A DNA stretch of 64,000 nt from Pseudomonas massiliensis (GTDB taxonomy: Bacteria > Pseudomonadota > Gammaproteobacteria > Pseudomonadales > Pseudomonadaceae). Positions 16,826 to 25,404 of this stretch are shown here, piece after piece; within the stretch, counting starts at the first letter, position 1, and every line of letters begins with the position of its first letter. Under the pieces are notes generated by a model. That model saw only the letters and a program-made list of their open reading frames with translations. It was not told where the DNA came from and searched no databases. The stretch is from positions 434,001-498,000 of the forward strand of contig NZ_CCYK01000007.1 of NCBI RefSeq assembly GCF_000826105.1. The letters run 5' to 3'. A program made the translations under genes and the position numbers.

Positions 16826-18436
16826 TCACCCAATGAACAACCGGTACGCCTCATTCTCCGTCTCATCCGTAAACGGGCAGCCGCAGGCATTGAGGAAGCC
16901 AGCGATACGCTCGGCACCGCAGCCAGGCAATTGCTCAAGGCCCATCAGGACGCGTCCGGCATCGGCCCCATGGTTACGGTAATGGAAGAGTGTGATGTTA
17001 AGGCTAGGGTCCAGGGCGTCAAGGAAGGCGGCGAGGGCGCCCGGGCGTTCCGGGAAGGTGAGCCGATAGAGACGTTCCTTCAGCCCGGCGGGGGCGCGGC
17101 CCCCTACGGTGTGGCGCAGGTGAAGCTTGGCCAGTTCGTTGTCCGTGAGGTCCAGCACTGGGTAGTCCAGATGCCGGAGTCGGGATACCAAGGCTTGACG
17201 GGCATCGTGTTCGGGGTCGGTTTGCACACCTAGAAAGATATGGCCATGGGCACGACCTTGGCAGCGGTAATTGAACTCGGTGATCGGCCGCTTGCCCAGC
17301 GCCTTGCAAAAGGCGCGCAGGCTGCCGCGCCGCTCCGTCAGCGTCACCGCCAGCAAGGCTTCGCGCCCTTCGCCCAGGGCGGCGCGCTCGGCCACATGGC
17401 GCAGGCGGTTGAAGCTGATATTTGCGCCTGAAGTGATAGCCGCCAGCACCTGGCCTTGGCAGCCGGTGCGCTCGACATAACGCTTGAGCCCCGCTACTGC
17501 CAAAGCGCCGGCCGGTTCGCAGATAGCGCGCGTGTCGTCGTAGATGTCCTTGATGGCCGCACAGATTTCATCGGCGCTTACGGTGATCACTTCATCCACA
17601 AGGTGGCGGCATAGCTCGAAGTTATGTTCGCCGATGCGCGCCACGGCCACGCCATCGGCAAATTGCCCAACCTCGTTGAGCGTTACCGGTTTCCCCGCGC
17701 TCAAGGCTTGTTGCAGGCAGTTGGAGTCATGGGGTTCAACGCCGATGATGTGAATGTCGGGCCGCAGGTATTTCACATAGGCGCCCACGCCGGCGATCAG
17801 ACTCCCGCCGCCTACGGGCAGGAAGATGGCGTCAAGCGGCCCCTGCTGCTGGCGGAGCATCTCCATGGCGACCGTGCCCTGCCCGGCGATCACGTCGGGG
17901 TCGTCGAAAGGGGGCACGAAGGTCACGCCTTGGCGTTGCGCCAGGGCCAGGGCATAGGCCAGGGCCTCGGGAAAGGCATCGCCGTGGAGGATCACCTCGG
18001 CGCCCCGGCTGCGTACCCCTTGGATTTTCACGTCCGGCGTGGTCACTGGCATCACCACCTGGCACGTTACCGCCAATGCCTGTGCGGCCAGGGCAAGGCC
18101 TTGGGCGTGGTTGCCGGCTGAAGCGGTGATCACACCTGCCTGACGCTGGCTTTCGCCAAGGCGGGCCAGGCGCGTGTAGGCCCCTCGAATTTTGAAAGAA
18201 AACACCGGCTGCAGGTCTTCCCGCTTCAGCAGCACTTGGTTGCCCGAGGCCGCGCTGAGCGCTGGGGCGACTTGTAAAGGCGTTTCCACCGCCACGTCAT
18301 ATACCGGAGCCGACAGAATGCGGGTTACGTAGCTTTTGAGTAGAAGATCGAGGCTGCTTCGTTGCGCAGCGTTCAGGGCCTGGGCTGTGTGGCTCGAGTT
18401 ATCAGGGCTATTTCCGGGAGTGGTGAGGCTGTACAT
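16826..18436 (-). CDS. ilvA: Threonine ammonia-lyase, biosynthetic type
   Basis: A 536-residue PLP enzyme that deaminates threonine to 2-oxobutanoate, the first step of isoleucine synthesis. The PLP lysine is in FSFKIRGAYTRL, and the phosphate-binding loop is PVGGGSLIAGVG. Two ACT-like regulatory domains fill the C-terminal third (from about residue 350), as in isoleucine-inhibited biosynthetic enzymes. It is about 30 residues longer than the usual 504, mostly through an N-terminal extension. The upstream leader contains an isoleucine-rich peptide and two hairpins, one overlapping its ribosome site. Confidence 0.93.
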   Translation of the reverse strand: MYSLTTPGNSPDNSSHTAQALNAAQRSSLDLLLKSYVTRILSAPVYDVAVETPLQVAPALSAASGNQVLLKREDLQPVFSFKIRGAYTRLARLGESQRQAGVITASAGNHAQGLALAAQALAVTCQVVMPVTTPDVKIQGVRSRGAEVILHGDAFPEALAYALALAQRQGVTFVPPFDDPDVIAGQGTVAMEMLRQQQGPLDAIFLPVGGGSLIAGVGAYVKYLRPDIHIIGVEPHDSNCLQQALSAGKPVTLNEVGQFADGVAVARIGEHNFELCRHLVDEVITVSADEICAAIKDIYDDTRAICEPAGALAVAGLKRYVERTGCQGQVLAAITSGANISFNRLRHVAERAALGEGREALLAVTLTERRGSLRAFCKALGKRPITEFNYRCQGRAHGHIFLGVQTDPEHDARQALVSRLRHLDYPVLDLTDNELAKLHLRHTVGGRAPAGLKERLYRLTFPERPGALAAFLDALDPSLNITLFHYRNHGADAGRVLMGLEQLPGCGAERIAGFLNACGCPFTDETENEAYRLFIG

Positions 18437-18437
18437 G

Positions 18438-18466
18438 CTGTCTCTCGTTTCAGGGCCTCGAGACAG
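18438..18466 (-). promoter_or_regulatory. Hairpin overlapping the ilvA ribosome-binding site
   Basis: On the minus strand CTGTCTC (18466-18460) can pair with GAGACAG (18444-18438). The right arm contains part of the GAGAGAC sequence that lies just before the ilvA ATG at 18436. Formation of this stem would hide the ribosome site. It follows directly after a stronger GC-rich hairpin, so the two may be part of a leader-controlled switch. Confidence 0.45.
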
Positions 18467-18470
18467 TGAA

Positions 18471-18493
18471 CCACCCGCCTCGGAGGCGGGTGG
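18471..18493 (-). terminator. GC-rich hairpin in the ilvA leader, candidate attenuator
   Basis: CCACCCGCCTC and GAGGCGGGTGG are perfectly complementary, giving a nine-base-pair or longer stem with a five-base loop between the leader peptide stop (18508) and ilvA. A proper T-run does not follow on the minus strand (GTTCACTGTC), so intrinsic termination would be weak. It may instead act as a translational or antitermination element. Confidence 0.5.
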
Positions 18494-18507
18494 GGTGCAG
18501 ATGAACG

Positions 18508-18573
18508 CTAGCCCGCCAGTGCTGGAATGGCGGTGATAATGATGCTGCTGGGCATAGTGCGGAGGTTGATCAT
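18508..18573 (-). CDS. Isoleucine-rich leader peptide of ilvA
   Basis: A 21-codon reading frame starting ATG at 18573 and ending TAG at 18508, 71 bases upstream of ilvA on the same strand. It encodes MINLRTMPSS followed by IIITAIPALAG. Five of 21 residues are Ile, three consecutive, with Thr next to them, followed by a strong hairpin. This is the expected layout of a ribosome-stalling leader that senses charged tRNA-Ile. The ribosome site (TGAG) is weak. No homologue could be searched. Confidence 0.55.
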   Translation of the reverse strand: MINLRTMPSSIIITAIPALAG

Positions 18574-18586
18574 CAGAACTCAGGCC

Positions 18587-18748
18587 TCAGCCGGCTAAAC
18601 GACCGAGCGGTTCAACAGACCGCCCTGCAGATGAGGCCGCCTTTAGGAACTGCCCAAGATCGCCTCTATGATCAGCAAGGCGCGCTTCTGCTTGCCGTTG
18701 GGCATCAGTGAAAGCCAGGGATTTGGATTCGCGCTTGGTTTTGTTCAT
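18587..18748 (-). CDS. Small protein of unknown function (53 aa), partner of the GNAT-like gene
   Basis: A 53-residue basic protein starting MNKTKRESKSLAFTDAQRQ behind an excellent GGGAGGG ribosome site. It ends 14 bases before the ilvA leader peptide. It is not recognised. The gene lies 35 bases downstream of the 205-residue GNAT-like gene on the same strand and is likely cotranscribed with it. An antitoxin or accessory role is possible but unproven. Confidence 0.5.
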   Translation of the reverse strand: MNKTKRESKSLAFTDAQRQAEARLADHRGDLGQFLKAASSAGRSVEPLGRLAG

Positions 18749-18783
18749 GTACCCTCCCAGCTTGGATAGTCGGGTTGATACTA

Positions 18784-19401
18784 TTACCGGAGGATCGGAA
18801 TGACAAGGCGATTTTCGCCGTTGTAATAGAAGCCAAGCTTCTTGTACCAAGCTACAGCTCCTTCGGCCGGTTTTTCGATTTCGATACAGGTGCAGCCTAG
18901 CGTTATTGCGTAGGCTCGTATAACAGTAAGTATTAGCGGCGCTACTAGCCCTTTTAGAGAATGTCTAGGCATGGGATTGCCCTCGAGCAGGATGATCTTG
19001 ATACAGAGCTTGCTTCGCCTTGGAGTCGCATAACAAAGTCCGCATAATTCACTGGCAAACCATAGCGCCACATCTATGCCTCTTGGGTCCTTCTCTTTCC
19101 AGCGATGAATGTCTTCCCACGGGAAACAGGCCAATCCCTGGGGCCAGAGATAGGACGCCTCCAATGCATGATGGTCGATAGGGGTGAAGCGAATTCTTGA
19201 GACATCTATGGCCATTTGTTTCAATGCCAAGTCGCTCAAAATAATCCCATGAGCCGTTTTGAATGCCATGGAACGAAATTGTCCATATTTAAGCAAATAA
19301 TAACTGCTAGCCATCTTTCGCCCTAAGTCTTCCAAGGGCGCTATAGTAACTACTTGCCTGAGTTCCCTTCTTCCAAGAAAGCGGTATAAACGAAGATTCA
19401 A
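18784..19401 (-). CDS. GNAT-like acetyltransferase family protein, hypothetical
   Basis: A 205-residue protein. The C-terminal 70 residues have a GNAT-like pattern: a helix after SLKGLVAPLILTVIRAYAITLG, then CTCIEIEKPAEGAVAWYKKLGFYYNG, which closely resembles the C-terminal AxxLYxKxGF segment of N-acetyltransferases. The usual (Q/R)xxGxG acetyl-CoA loop is degenerate. The N-terminal 130 residues are unrecognised. The gene is visibly A+T-richer than its neighbours, suggesting transfer. The next gene downstream is a 53-residue protein. A toxin-like or defence function cannot be excluded. Confidence 0.6.
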   Translation of the reverse strand: MNLRLYRFLGRRELRQVVTIAPLEDLGRKMASSYYLLKYGQFRSMAFKTAHGIILSDLALKQMAIDVSRIRFTPIDHHALEASYLWPQGLACFPWEDIHRWKEKDPRGIDVALWFASELCGLCYATPRRSKLCIKIILLEGNPMPRHSLKGLVAPLILTVIRAYAITLGCTCIEIEKPAEGAVAWYKKLGFYYNGENRLVIPILR

Positions 19402-19417
19402 CCTATAGAAAATGTAA

Positions 19418-19447
19418 GAGCCGATGTCGCATTGCGAACATCGGCTC
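19418..19447 (-). terminator. Probable Rho-independent terminator of fumarase
   Basis: GAGCCGATGT and ACATCGGCTC form a perfect ten-base-pair stem with a ten-base loop. On the minus strand it lies 58 bases after the fumarase stop and is followed by TTACATTTTC, a short T-rich tract. Confidence 0.6.
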
Positions 19448-19504
19448 TCAGGGCGCTGCGCTTATAGCAACTTTACCAAGGCGCAACCCAAGCCTTGAGT
19501 GAAG

Positions 19505-21028
19505 TTACCGCACCTCCACCGCCAGGCTTTCGGCGATCTTGCCCTGCCAGATGGCCGGGCCGGTGATGTGCACCGACTCACCCTGGCTGTCCACCGCCAC
19601 GGTGACAGGCATGTCCTTGACCTCGAACTCGTAGATCGCTTCCATGCCCAGTTCCTCGAAGGCCACCACGCGGGCGCCCTTGATGGCTTGCGCCACCAGG
19701 TAGGCGGCACCACCCACAGCCATCAGGTACACGGCCTTGTAGTCCTTGATGGCGTCGATGGCGGTCGGGCCGCGCTCGGATTTGCCGATCATGCCCAGCA
19801 GGCCGGTCTGGTCGAGAATCTGCCGGGTGAACTTGTCCATGCGGGTGGCGGTGGTCGGGCCGGCCGGGCCTACCACTTCTTCGCGCACCGGATCGACCGG
19901 GCCCACGTAGTAGATGAAGCGGCCCTTGAGGTCCACCGGCAGGGCTTCGCCCTTGTTGAGCATGTCCACCATGCGCTTGTGCGCGGCGTCCCGGCCAGTG
20001 AGCATCTTGCCGTTGAGCAGCAAGGTTTCACCCGGCTTCCAGCTTTGCACGTCTTCGGGAGTGATGCTGTCCAGGTCCACCCGGCGCGCGGAAGGGCCGG
20101 CTTCCCAGACGATTTCCGGGTAGGCGTCCAAAGGCGGAGCCTCCAGCGCGGCCGGGCCGCTGCCGTCGAGCACGAAGTGGGCATGGCGGGTGGCGGCGCA
20201 GTTGGGGATCATGCACACCGGCAGCGAGGCGGCGTGGGTGGGGTAGTCCATGATCTTCACGTCCAGCACCGTGGTCAGGCCGCCCAGGCCCTGGGCGCCG
20301 ATGCCCAGCTGGTTGACCTTCTCGAACAGCTCCAGGCGCAGCTCCTCGATACGGTTCTGCGGGCCGCGGGCCTTGAGCTCGTGGATGTCGATGGGGTCCA
20401 TCAACACTTCCTTGGCCATGACCGCGGCCTTCTCGGCGGTGCCGCCGATGCCGATGCCCAGCATGCCCGGCGGGCACCAGCCGGCGCCCATGGTGGGTAC
20501 GGTCTTGAGTACCCAGTCCACGATGGAGTCGGACGGGTTGAGCATGGCCATCTTGGACTTGTTCTCGGAGCCGCCGCCCTTGGCGGCGACGTCCACCTCG
20601 ACCGTATTGCCCGGCACGATGGAGTAGTGGATCACCGCCGGGGTGTTGTCCTTGGTGTTCTTGCGGCTACCGGCCGGGTCGGCCAGGATGGAGGCGCGCA
20701 GCACGTTCTCCGGCAGGTTGTACGCACGGCGTACACCCTCGTTGATCATGTCGTCCACGCTCATGGTGGCGCCGTCCCAGCGCACGTCCATGCCTACCCG
20801 AACGAAGACCGTGACGATCCCGGTGTCCTGGCAGATCGGCCGGTGGCCGGTGGCGCACATGCGCGAGTTGATCAGGATCTGGGCGATGGAGTCACGGGCG
20901 GCGGGAGATTCCTCGCGCTCATAGGCTTCGTTCATCGCCTGGATGAAATCCACGGGGTGGTAGTAGGAGATGTACTGCAGGGCATCGGCGACACTCTGGA
21001 TGAGGTCGTCTTGCTTGATCACGGTCAC
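19505..21028 (-). CDS. fumA: Class I fumarate hydratase (4Fe-4S)
   Basis: A 507-residue iron-sulfur fumarase that interconverts fumarate and malate in the citric acid cycle. Cysteine ligands are seen in RPICQDTGIVTVF, GAGWCPPGMLGIGIGG and ASLPVCMIPNCAATRHAHF; the C-terminal beta domain includes VGPAGPTTATRMDKF. The start is GTG at 21028 (MTVIKQDDLIQSV) with AGGAG upstream; the open frame further upstream lacks homology. A stem-loop follows the gene. This is the monofunctional long form, with alpha and beta parts fused. Confidence 0.94.
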   Translation of the reverse strand: MTVIKQDDLIQSVADALQYISYYHPVDFIQAMNEAYEREESPAARDSIAQILINSRMCATGHRPICQDTGIVTVFVRVGMDVRWDGATMSVDDMINEGVRRAYNLPENVLRASILADPAGSRKNTKDNTPAVIHYSIVPGNTVEVDVAAKGGGSENKSKMAMLNPSDSIVDWVLKTVPTMGAGWCPPGMLGIGIGGTAEKAAVMAKEVLMDPIDIHELKARGPQNRIEELRLELFEKVNQLGIGAQGLGGLTTVLDVKIMDYPTHAASLPVCMIPNCAATRHAHFVLDGSGPAALEAPPLDAYPEIVWEAGPSARRVDLDSITPEDVQSWKPGETLLLNGKMLTGRDAAHKRMVDMLNKGEALPVDLKGRFIYYVGPVDPVREEVVGPAGPTTATRMDKFTRQILDQTGLLGMIGKSERGPTAIDAIKDYKAVYLMAVGGAAYLVAQAIKGARVVAFEELGMEAIYEFEVKDMPVTVAVDSQGESVHITGPAIWQGKIAESLAVEVR

Positions 21029-21338
21029 GGGCGCGCTCCTCTTTGACACGGGAACATTTCTAGACCTCGCGCAGGGCACGCGGGGCGGCCTCACCAGCGC
21101 TGCCCGCGGCCGCCAACAGGGCAGGGCAGGCGGGGGGCCAGTAAAAGGCGCGGCAGTATACCGCCGCCAGGGGCAGTGGCACACCCGCCATCGAGCGATG
21201 CCGTGCGATAGTCGGCGGACCTAGGGGGGACATCGGTTGAGGCACGGTCATCGGATGAGTGGAAAATCCGATGGTTATTTCTTGCACAGGCCACTAAAGT
21301 GGCATCTTGCCATAACTGTGGTAAGGGATGGGATCCCG

Positions 21339-22466
21339 ATGAGTACGGTGAGTCAACGAGTGACTGAACATAATCTTCAAAAGCTTTTCATCAAACGCTT
21401 CCTGCTGGGCGCCAGCAGCTATGTGATGATGGTGGTGCTGGTCGCGGTGGCCTTTCTGGGCGGCTACTTCCACGGCACCGCCCATACGCTCACAGTGGCG
21501 GGCATCGGGCTGCTGCTCAGCCAAGGGGCGCTCGGGATTGTCTTCGCCCTGGGCCACAACCTTCGTTTCGATGACCCCAGCCTGACCGAAGCCCAGATCT
21601 GGATGGGCATTGGCTGGCATACCTGGCTGCTGCATCACCTGGGAGAGGCCCGGGGGCCATTCCTGATGATCTATGTGGTGCCGCTGATGTTCGGCCTGTT
21701 CCACCTGCCGCGCGCGGTGTTCCTGCGTTGCGCCCTGTTGGTCATGGGCAGCTTCGTGGCGCTGAACCTGTACGAGGCCGATGCCGGCCTGCTGCACGAT
21801 CCGGGCCTGGTGGCGATTCAGGCGGCGGTATTGTTCATCGTGCTGTTCTGGCTGTGCCTGTATGCCAATTACGTGCAAGCTTCCCGTTATCGCATGCGCC
21901 AGCGCCGCTACGCCCTCCAGGCTCACCAGGACACCCTGCGCGGCATGATGCGCCAGCTCGAGGACCTGGTCGCAACCGACGAGCTCACCGGGCTGTTCAA
22001 TCGCCGTCACTTCCTGCGCCTGGCCTCCCGCGAGCTGCAGGCACTGCGCCCGGGGCAAAGCCATGGCCTGGCGCTGATCGACCTGGACCACTTCAAGCGC
22101 ATCAACGACCTGCACGGGCATGCCGCTGGAGATGCCGTGCTGCAAGGGTTCGCCCAGGTGGCCGCCGCCTGCCTGCGCGAGGGTGACGTGCTGGCCCGCT
22201 ACGGCGGCGAGGAATTCGTGCTGCTGATGCTCGGCTGCGATGCCGAGCGCCTGGCCCTGTGCTGCGAGCGCTTGCGCCTGGCGTTTGGCACGGTGCGTCC
22301 GTTGGAGGGCAAACTGGGCAGCTTGAGCCTGTGCGCGGGCATGACGTTGCTGGGGCATGGCGATAACCTCGATGAGGCGCTGCACCGGGCCGACAATGCG
22401 CTCTATGAGGCCAAGCGCGCCGGGCGCAACCGCTGCGTGGCCGCCTGGGAATGCAGCGATGCCTGA
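21339..22466 (+). CDS. Membrane-bound diguanylate cyclase (GGDEF)
   Basis: A 375-residue protein. The first 190 residues contain about six hydrophobic segments that form a sensory membrane domain. The C-terminal GGDEF domain has the active GGEEF variant at residues 289-293 in ARYGGEEFVLL, plus an RxxD product-inhibition site (REGD) five residues before it. It should therefore make cyclic di-GMP and be feedback-inhibited. The start at 21339 is the best of several. Its end overlaps the start of a ferredoxin-reductase gene by eight bases, so the two are cotranscribed. Confidence 0.88.
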   Translation: MSTVSQRVTEHNLQKLFIKRFLLGASSYVMMVVLVAVAFLGGYFHGTAHTLTVAGIGLLLSQGALGIVFALGHNLRFDDPSLTEAQIWMGIGWHTWLLHHLGEARGPFLMIYVVPLMFGLFHLPRAVFLRCALLVMGSFVALNLYEADAGLLHDPGLVAIQAAVLFIVLFWLCLYANYVQASRYRMRQRRYALQAHQDTLRGMMRQLEDLVATDELTGLFNRRHFLRLASRELQALRPGQSHGLALIDLDHFKRINDLHGHAAGDAVLQGFAQVAAACLREGDVLARYGGEEFVLLMLGCDAERLALCCERLRLAFGTVRPLEGKLGSLSLCAGMTLLGHGDNLDEALHRADNALYEAKRAGRNRCVAAWECSDA

Positions 22467-23400
22467 ACTGCAGGTAGGCGGGCGTGCCTGGCAGGTAGCG
22501 GCAGGGGCCAATCTGCTCGATGCCTTGAACAGCGGCGGCATTGCCGTGCCGTCCAGTTGCCGCGCTGGGCATTGCCACAGCTGCCGGGTGCGCTGCGTCA
22601 GTGGTGAGCCATTGGACCGCCTGCCCCAAGCCCTGCTTCCCCAGGAGCGGGCGCAAGGCTGGCGCCTGGCCTGCCAATGCCAGGTGCGGGACGATCTAAG
22701 TGTGGTGCCCTATGACCCGCGGCTGCATGGCGTGCCTGCCCAGGTGAGCGAGCTGGCCTGGCTTGCGCCCAATGTACTGCGGCTGCGGCTGACACCGGCG
22801 CGCCCGTTACGCTACAGCGCCGGGCAACATGTGCTGCTATGGACCGAAGACGGCGTCGCGCGGCCTTACTCCTTCGCCAGTCTGCCGGGAGAGGCACCCT
22901 GGCTGGAATTTCACCTGCAATGCGGCCGCCCCGGCGCGTTCGCTGATCGCGCCCGCGCCCTTGCGGTGGGTGATTCCTTGCGGCTGGGCGAGGTGCTGGG
23001 CGGGCCCCTGCAGTATGACCCGGCCTGGGACGGCCGGCCCTTGTGGCTGCTGGCCAGCGGTACCGGCCTGGCGCCGCTCTGGGCGATTCTGCGCGAGGCT
23101 CTGCGGCAGGGGCACGGAGGGGATATCCGGGTCATGCATGTGGCGCGGCCGGGGGAACATTACCTGGCGGCCGAGCTGCAGGCCCTGGCAGCAAAGCGCC
23201 CTCAACTGACGATTGACCTGATTCCTGTCGAGGCCGGTCTGGAGAACCTGCGCCCTTTGCGCCAGACCCTGGCCCTGGCCTGCGGAAGGCCCGGGTTCGT
23301 GGAAACCACGGCCCGCCGCCTGTACATGGCGGGCCTGCCGCGTAATCAGCTGTTCATGGATGTGTTTCTGGAAGGGGCTCCAGCCGCCCTCGAAGGCTGA
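22459..23400 (+). CDS. 2Fe-2S ferredoxin fused to FAD/NAD(P)H reductase
   Basis: A 313-residue electron-transfer flavoprotein. A plant-type ferredoxin domain comes first, with cysteines 34, 39, 42 and 72 (CRAGHCHSC and LACQC). A FAD-binding domain follows (RPYSFASLPGE), then an NAD(P)-binding domain (LLASGTGLAPLWAILREAL). This is the layout of oxygenase reductases and of CDP-6-deoxy-delta-3,4-glucoseen reductase-like proteins. No oxygenase gene is adjacent. It overlaps the diguanylate cyclase gene, an unusual partner. Confidence 0.87.
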   Translation: MPELQVGGRAWQVAAGANLLDALNSGGIAVPSSCRAGHCHSCRVRCVSGEPLDRLPQALLPQERAQGWRLACQCQVRDDLSVVPYDPRLHGVPAQVSELAWLAPNVLRLRLTPARPLRYSAGQHVLLWTEDGVARPYSFASLPGEAPWLEFHLQCGRPGAFADRARALAVGDSLRLGEVLGGPLQYDPAWDGRPLWLLASGTGLAPLWAILREALRQGHGGDIRVMHVARPGEHYLAAELQALAAKRPQLTIDLIPVEAGLENLRPLRQTLALACGRPGFVETTARRLYMAGLPRNQLFMDVFLEGAPAALEG

Positions 23401-24222
23401 TCAGCTCAGCAACTCGGCAAAGGCCTTGTCCGCTTCCAGCACCGCAGGCAGGGCGTCGAACAGCAGTTCCAGGTCCACTCCTTGCATCAAGGCGTCGTTG
23501 AGCTGGGCCTTGGCTTCCGGCGTGGGGCCGCCGAACTCTTGCAGGCGATCGCTGACTTCATCGGCCTGGGCGATCAGCAAGGGCAGGGGCGAATTGCCCG
23601 GCGTCTGGTGCGGCTTGGCCTGGTAGGCGATGCCGTCCTGGATCTGCTTGGGCAGGTTCCAGCGGCGCGCCAGCTCGGCGCCGACTTCTGGGTAACCGAA
23701 GCCCAAGTGCAGCGTTTCATGGGCCGCGTGGGCGGGAGAGGAAGAGCGGCGTGCGTTGAGGCTGTCCACTAGTTCGGGCGCGCCGGTTTGAATCAGCAAT
23801 TCGCCGATGTTGTGCATCAGGCCGGTGGTAAAGGCCACTTCAGGGTCCTGGCCGGTCTGCTTGGCCAATACCCGGGCAATGCTCGCCACCTGGAAGCTTT
23901 TGAGCCAGAACCCCTTGAGGTTGAACGACGCCGGCGCGGTGAAGGCGCCGGTCACCGCGCTGGCCAGCACCAGCGTACGCATGGTGTTGAAACCCAGGCG
24001 CATGGCGGCGTCTTCGATACTGGTGGATTCGCGCGCGCCCTTGAAACGCGCCGAGTTGGCCAGGCGCAGGATTTTCGCCGAGATCACCGGGTCCTTCTCG
24101 ATATTGCGCGCAATGGCTTCCAGGCTCGAAGAAGGGTTGTCGAACTGGCCGATCAGGTCCTGGGCGACCTTGGGAATGCTGGGCAAAGTGTGCAACTGGG
24201 CGAACAGCTTTTCGATTTCCAT
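23401..24222 (-). CDS. HDOD-domain signalling protein
   Basis: A 273-residue single-domain HDOD protein. HDOD domains are related to HD phosphohydrolases but lack the full metal site. Visible segments include LPSIPKVAQDLIGQFDNPSSSLEAIA, KILRLANSARF and GLMHNIGELLIQTG. They act as regulators in motility, c-di-GMP and stress signalling. The ATG at 24222 fits AGGTGG upstream better than the GTG three codons earlier. It converges with the ferredoxin-reductase gene without a gap. Confidence 0.87.
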   Translation of the reverse strand: MEIEKLFAQLHTLPSIPKVAQDLIGQFDNPSSSLEAIARNIEKDPVISAKILRLANSARFKGARESTSIEDAAMRLGFNTMRTLVLASAVTGAFTAPASFNLKGFWLKSFQVASIARVLAKQTGQDPEVAFTTGLMHNIGELLIQTGAPELVDSLNARRSSSPAHAAHETLHLGFGYPEVGAELARRWNLPKQIQDGIAYQAKPHQTPGNSPLPLLIAQADEVSDRLQEFGGPTPEAKAQLNDALMQGVDLELLFDALPAVLEADKAFAELLS

Positions 24223-24315
24223 GGCTTCCACCTTTCTACGTCGATACCCACAACGATAGGCAATTTTTTCGGTTGTGCATTCGGCCGTTCATTTGCGGCG
24301 AACGTTCAATCAAGA

Positions 24316-24630
24316 TCACAGCCAGGCGCGTAGCCCGTAGAACGCCAGCATGCCGAGCACCACGCTGCCCAGCACGCTGCGGGTCAGCAGCATCAGCACC
24401 ACAGTACACAGCCCGGCCAACAGGTAAGGGTTGCCCAGGGAAAGATTCAACTGGTGCCCCGGCATGAAGACGATAGGGCCGCAGATGGCCGTGAGCATGC
24501 CCGGTACGGCAAAGCCCAGGAAGTCCTTGGCACGCCGGCCCAGGCGCAACGGCAAGCGCGGCTCCAGAAAGACATAGCGGTTGAAGAACAGCACCGCGCC
24601 CATGCCGAAGATCACCAGCCAAACCATCAT
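24316..24630 (-). CDS. azlD: AzlD-type branched-chain amino acid exporter subunit
   Basis: A 104-residue hydrophobic protein with about four membrane helices, of the AzlD family. It forms the small subunit of AzlCD/YgaZH exporters of branched-chain amino acids. It begins at the double ATG near 24630, which overlaps the azlC stop by four bases. Motifs include FLGFAVPGMLTAICGPIVFMP. Confidence 0.87.
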   Translation of the reverse strand: MMVWLVIFGMGAVLFFNRYVFLEPRLPLRLGRRAKDFLGFAVPGMLTAICGPIVFMPGHQLNLSLGNPYLLAGLCTVVLMLLTRSVLGSVVLGMLAFYGLRAWL

Positions 24631-25325
24631 CGCGCACGCTCCATCAGCCGTTGGCAGGCGTAGCCGGCAGCCATGGCGCACAGCCCCGCCAGCACCAGCG
24701 CGCTTTCCAGCCGCCACAGGCTGAACGTTACCGAACACACCAGCGCCACCGCCACGCACACCGCGGCGGGGATGGAGCGCACTACCGGAGTAATGAGGGC
24801 GATGAAGGTAGCGGCGATGGAGAAATCCAGGCCCAGGTTCTGCAAGCCGGGCAGGCTCTTGCCCAGCACGATGCCGGCCAGGGTGCAGAGATTCCACGCC
24901 AGGTAGAATGTCAGCCCGGCGCCCAGGGCATACCAGCGTTGGAAGTGCTCGGGCGTTTGCTGGCTGGTGAGCGCGAACAGTTCATCGGTCAGCAAAAAGC
25001 CCAGCCCCATGCGCCAGCGAGCATCGAGCGGCGCGACCCGGGCGCGCATGTGCATGCCATAGAGCAGGTGCTGGGAGGTCAGCAGCAGGGTGGTGATCAG
25101 GATGGACAACGCACCCGCGCCACCCTTGAACATGCCAATGGCCACCAACTGTGCCGCCCCGGCGAAAACGATGGTCGACAGCCCCTGGCTTTGCAGCGGG
25201 GTCAGCCCTGCGTCCACCGCCAGGGAGCCGGCCAACAGTCCCCAGGGCAGGCAAGCCAGGGACAAGGGCAGCACAGCGACGGCACCACGAAGAAAAGCGG
25301 GGCGATGGGGAGCAGGCACGGGCAT
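24627..25325 (-). CDS. azlC: AzlC-type branched-chain amino acid exporter subunit
   Basis: A 232-residue membrane protein of the AzlC/YgaZ family with the hallmark LPLSLACLPWGLLAGSLAVDAGL near its N-terminus, then VFAGAAQLVAIGMF and LLYGMHMRARVAPL. With AzlD it exports branched-chain amino acids or azaleucine. The ATG at 25325 gives a standard N-terminus; the open frame continues upstream but is not conserved-looking. The stop overlaps azlD by four bases. Confidence 0.88.
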   Translation of the reverse strand: MPVPAPHRPAFLRGAVAVLPLSLACLPWGLLAGSLAVDAGLTPLQSQGLSTIVFAGAAQLVAIGMFKGGAGALSILITTLLLTSQHLLYGMHMRARVAPLDARWRMGLGFLLTDELFALTSQQTPEHFQRWYALGAGLTFYLAWNLCTLAGIVLGKSLPGLQNLGLDFSIAATFIALITPVVRSIPAAVCVAVALVCSVTFSLWRLESALVLAGLCAMAAGYACQRLMERAR

Positions 25326-25404
25326 GGCGGCGTTCAGAATAATCGACAGGGCCGCCAAGGATGTCAGGTCCTGGGCGGCTTGTCTTGCCCTGTGAGGCCA
25401 GGGT

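Noticed and set aside
19499-21046. A 515-codon open frame on the plus strand opposite fumarase
   Set aside because: It is antisense to an unmistakable fumarase gene and is rich in His, Gly and Val as expected from high-G+C shadow frames.
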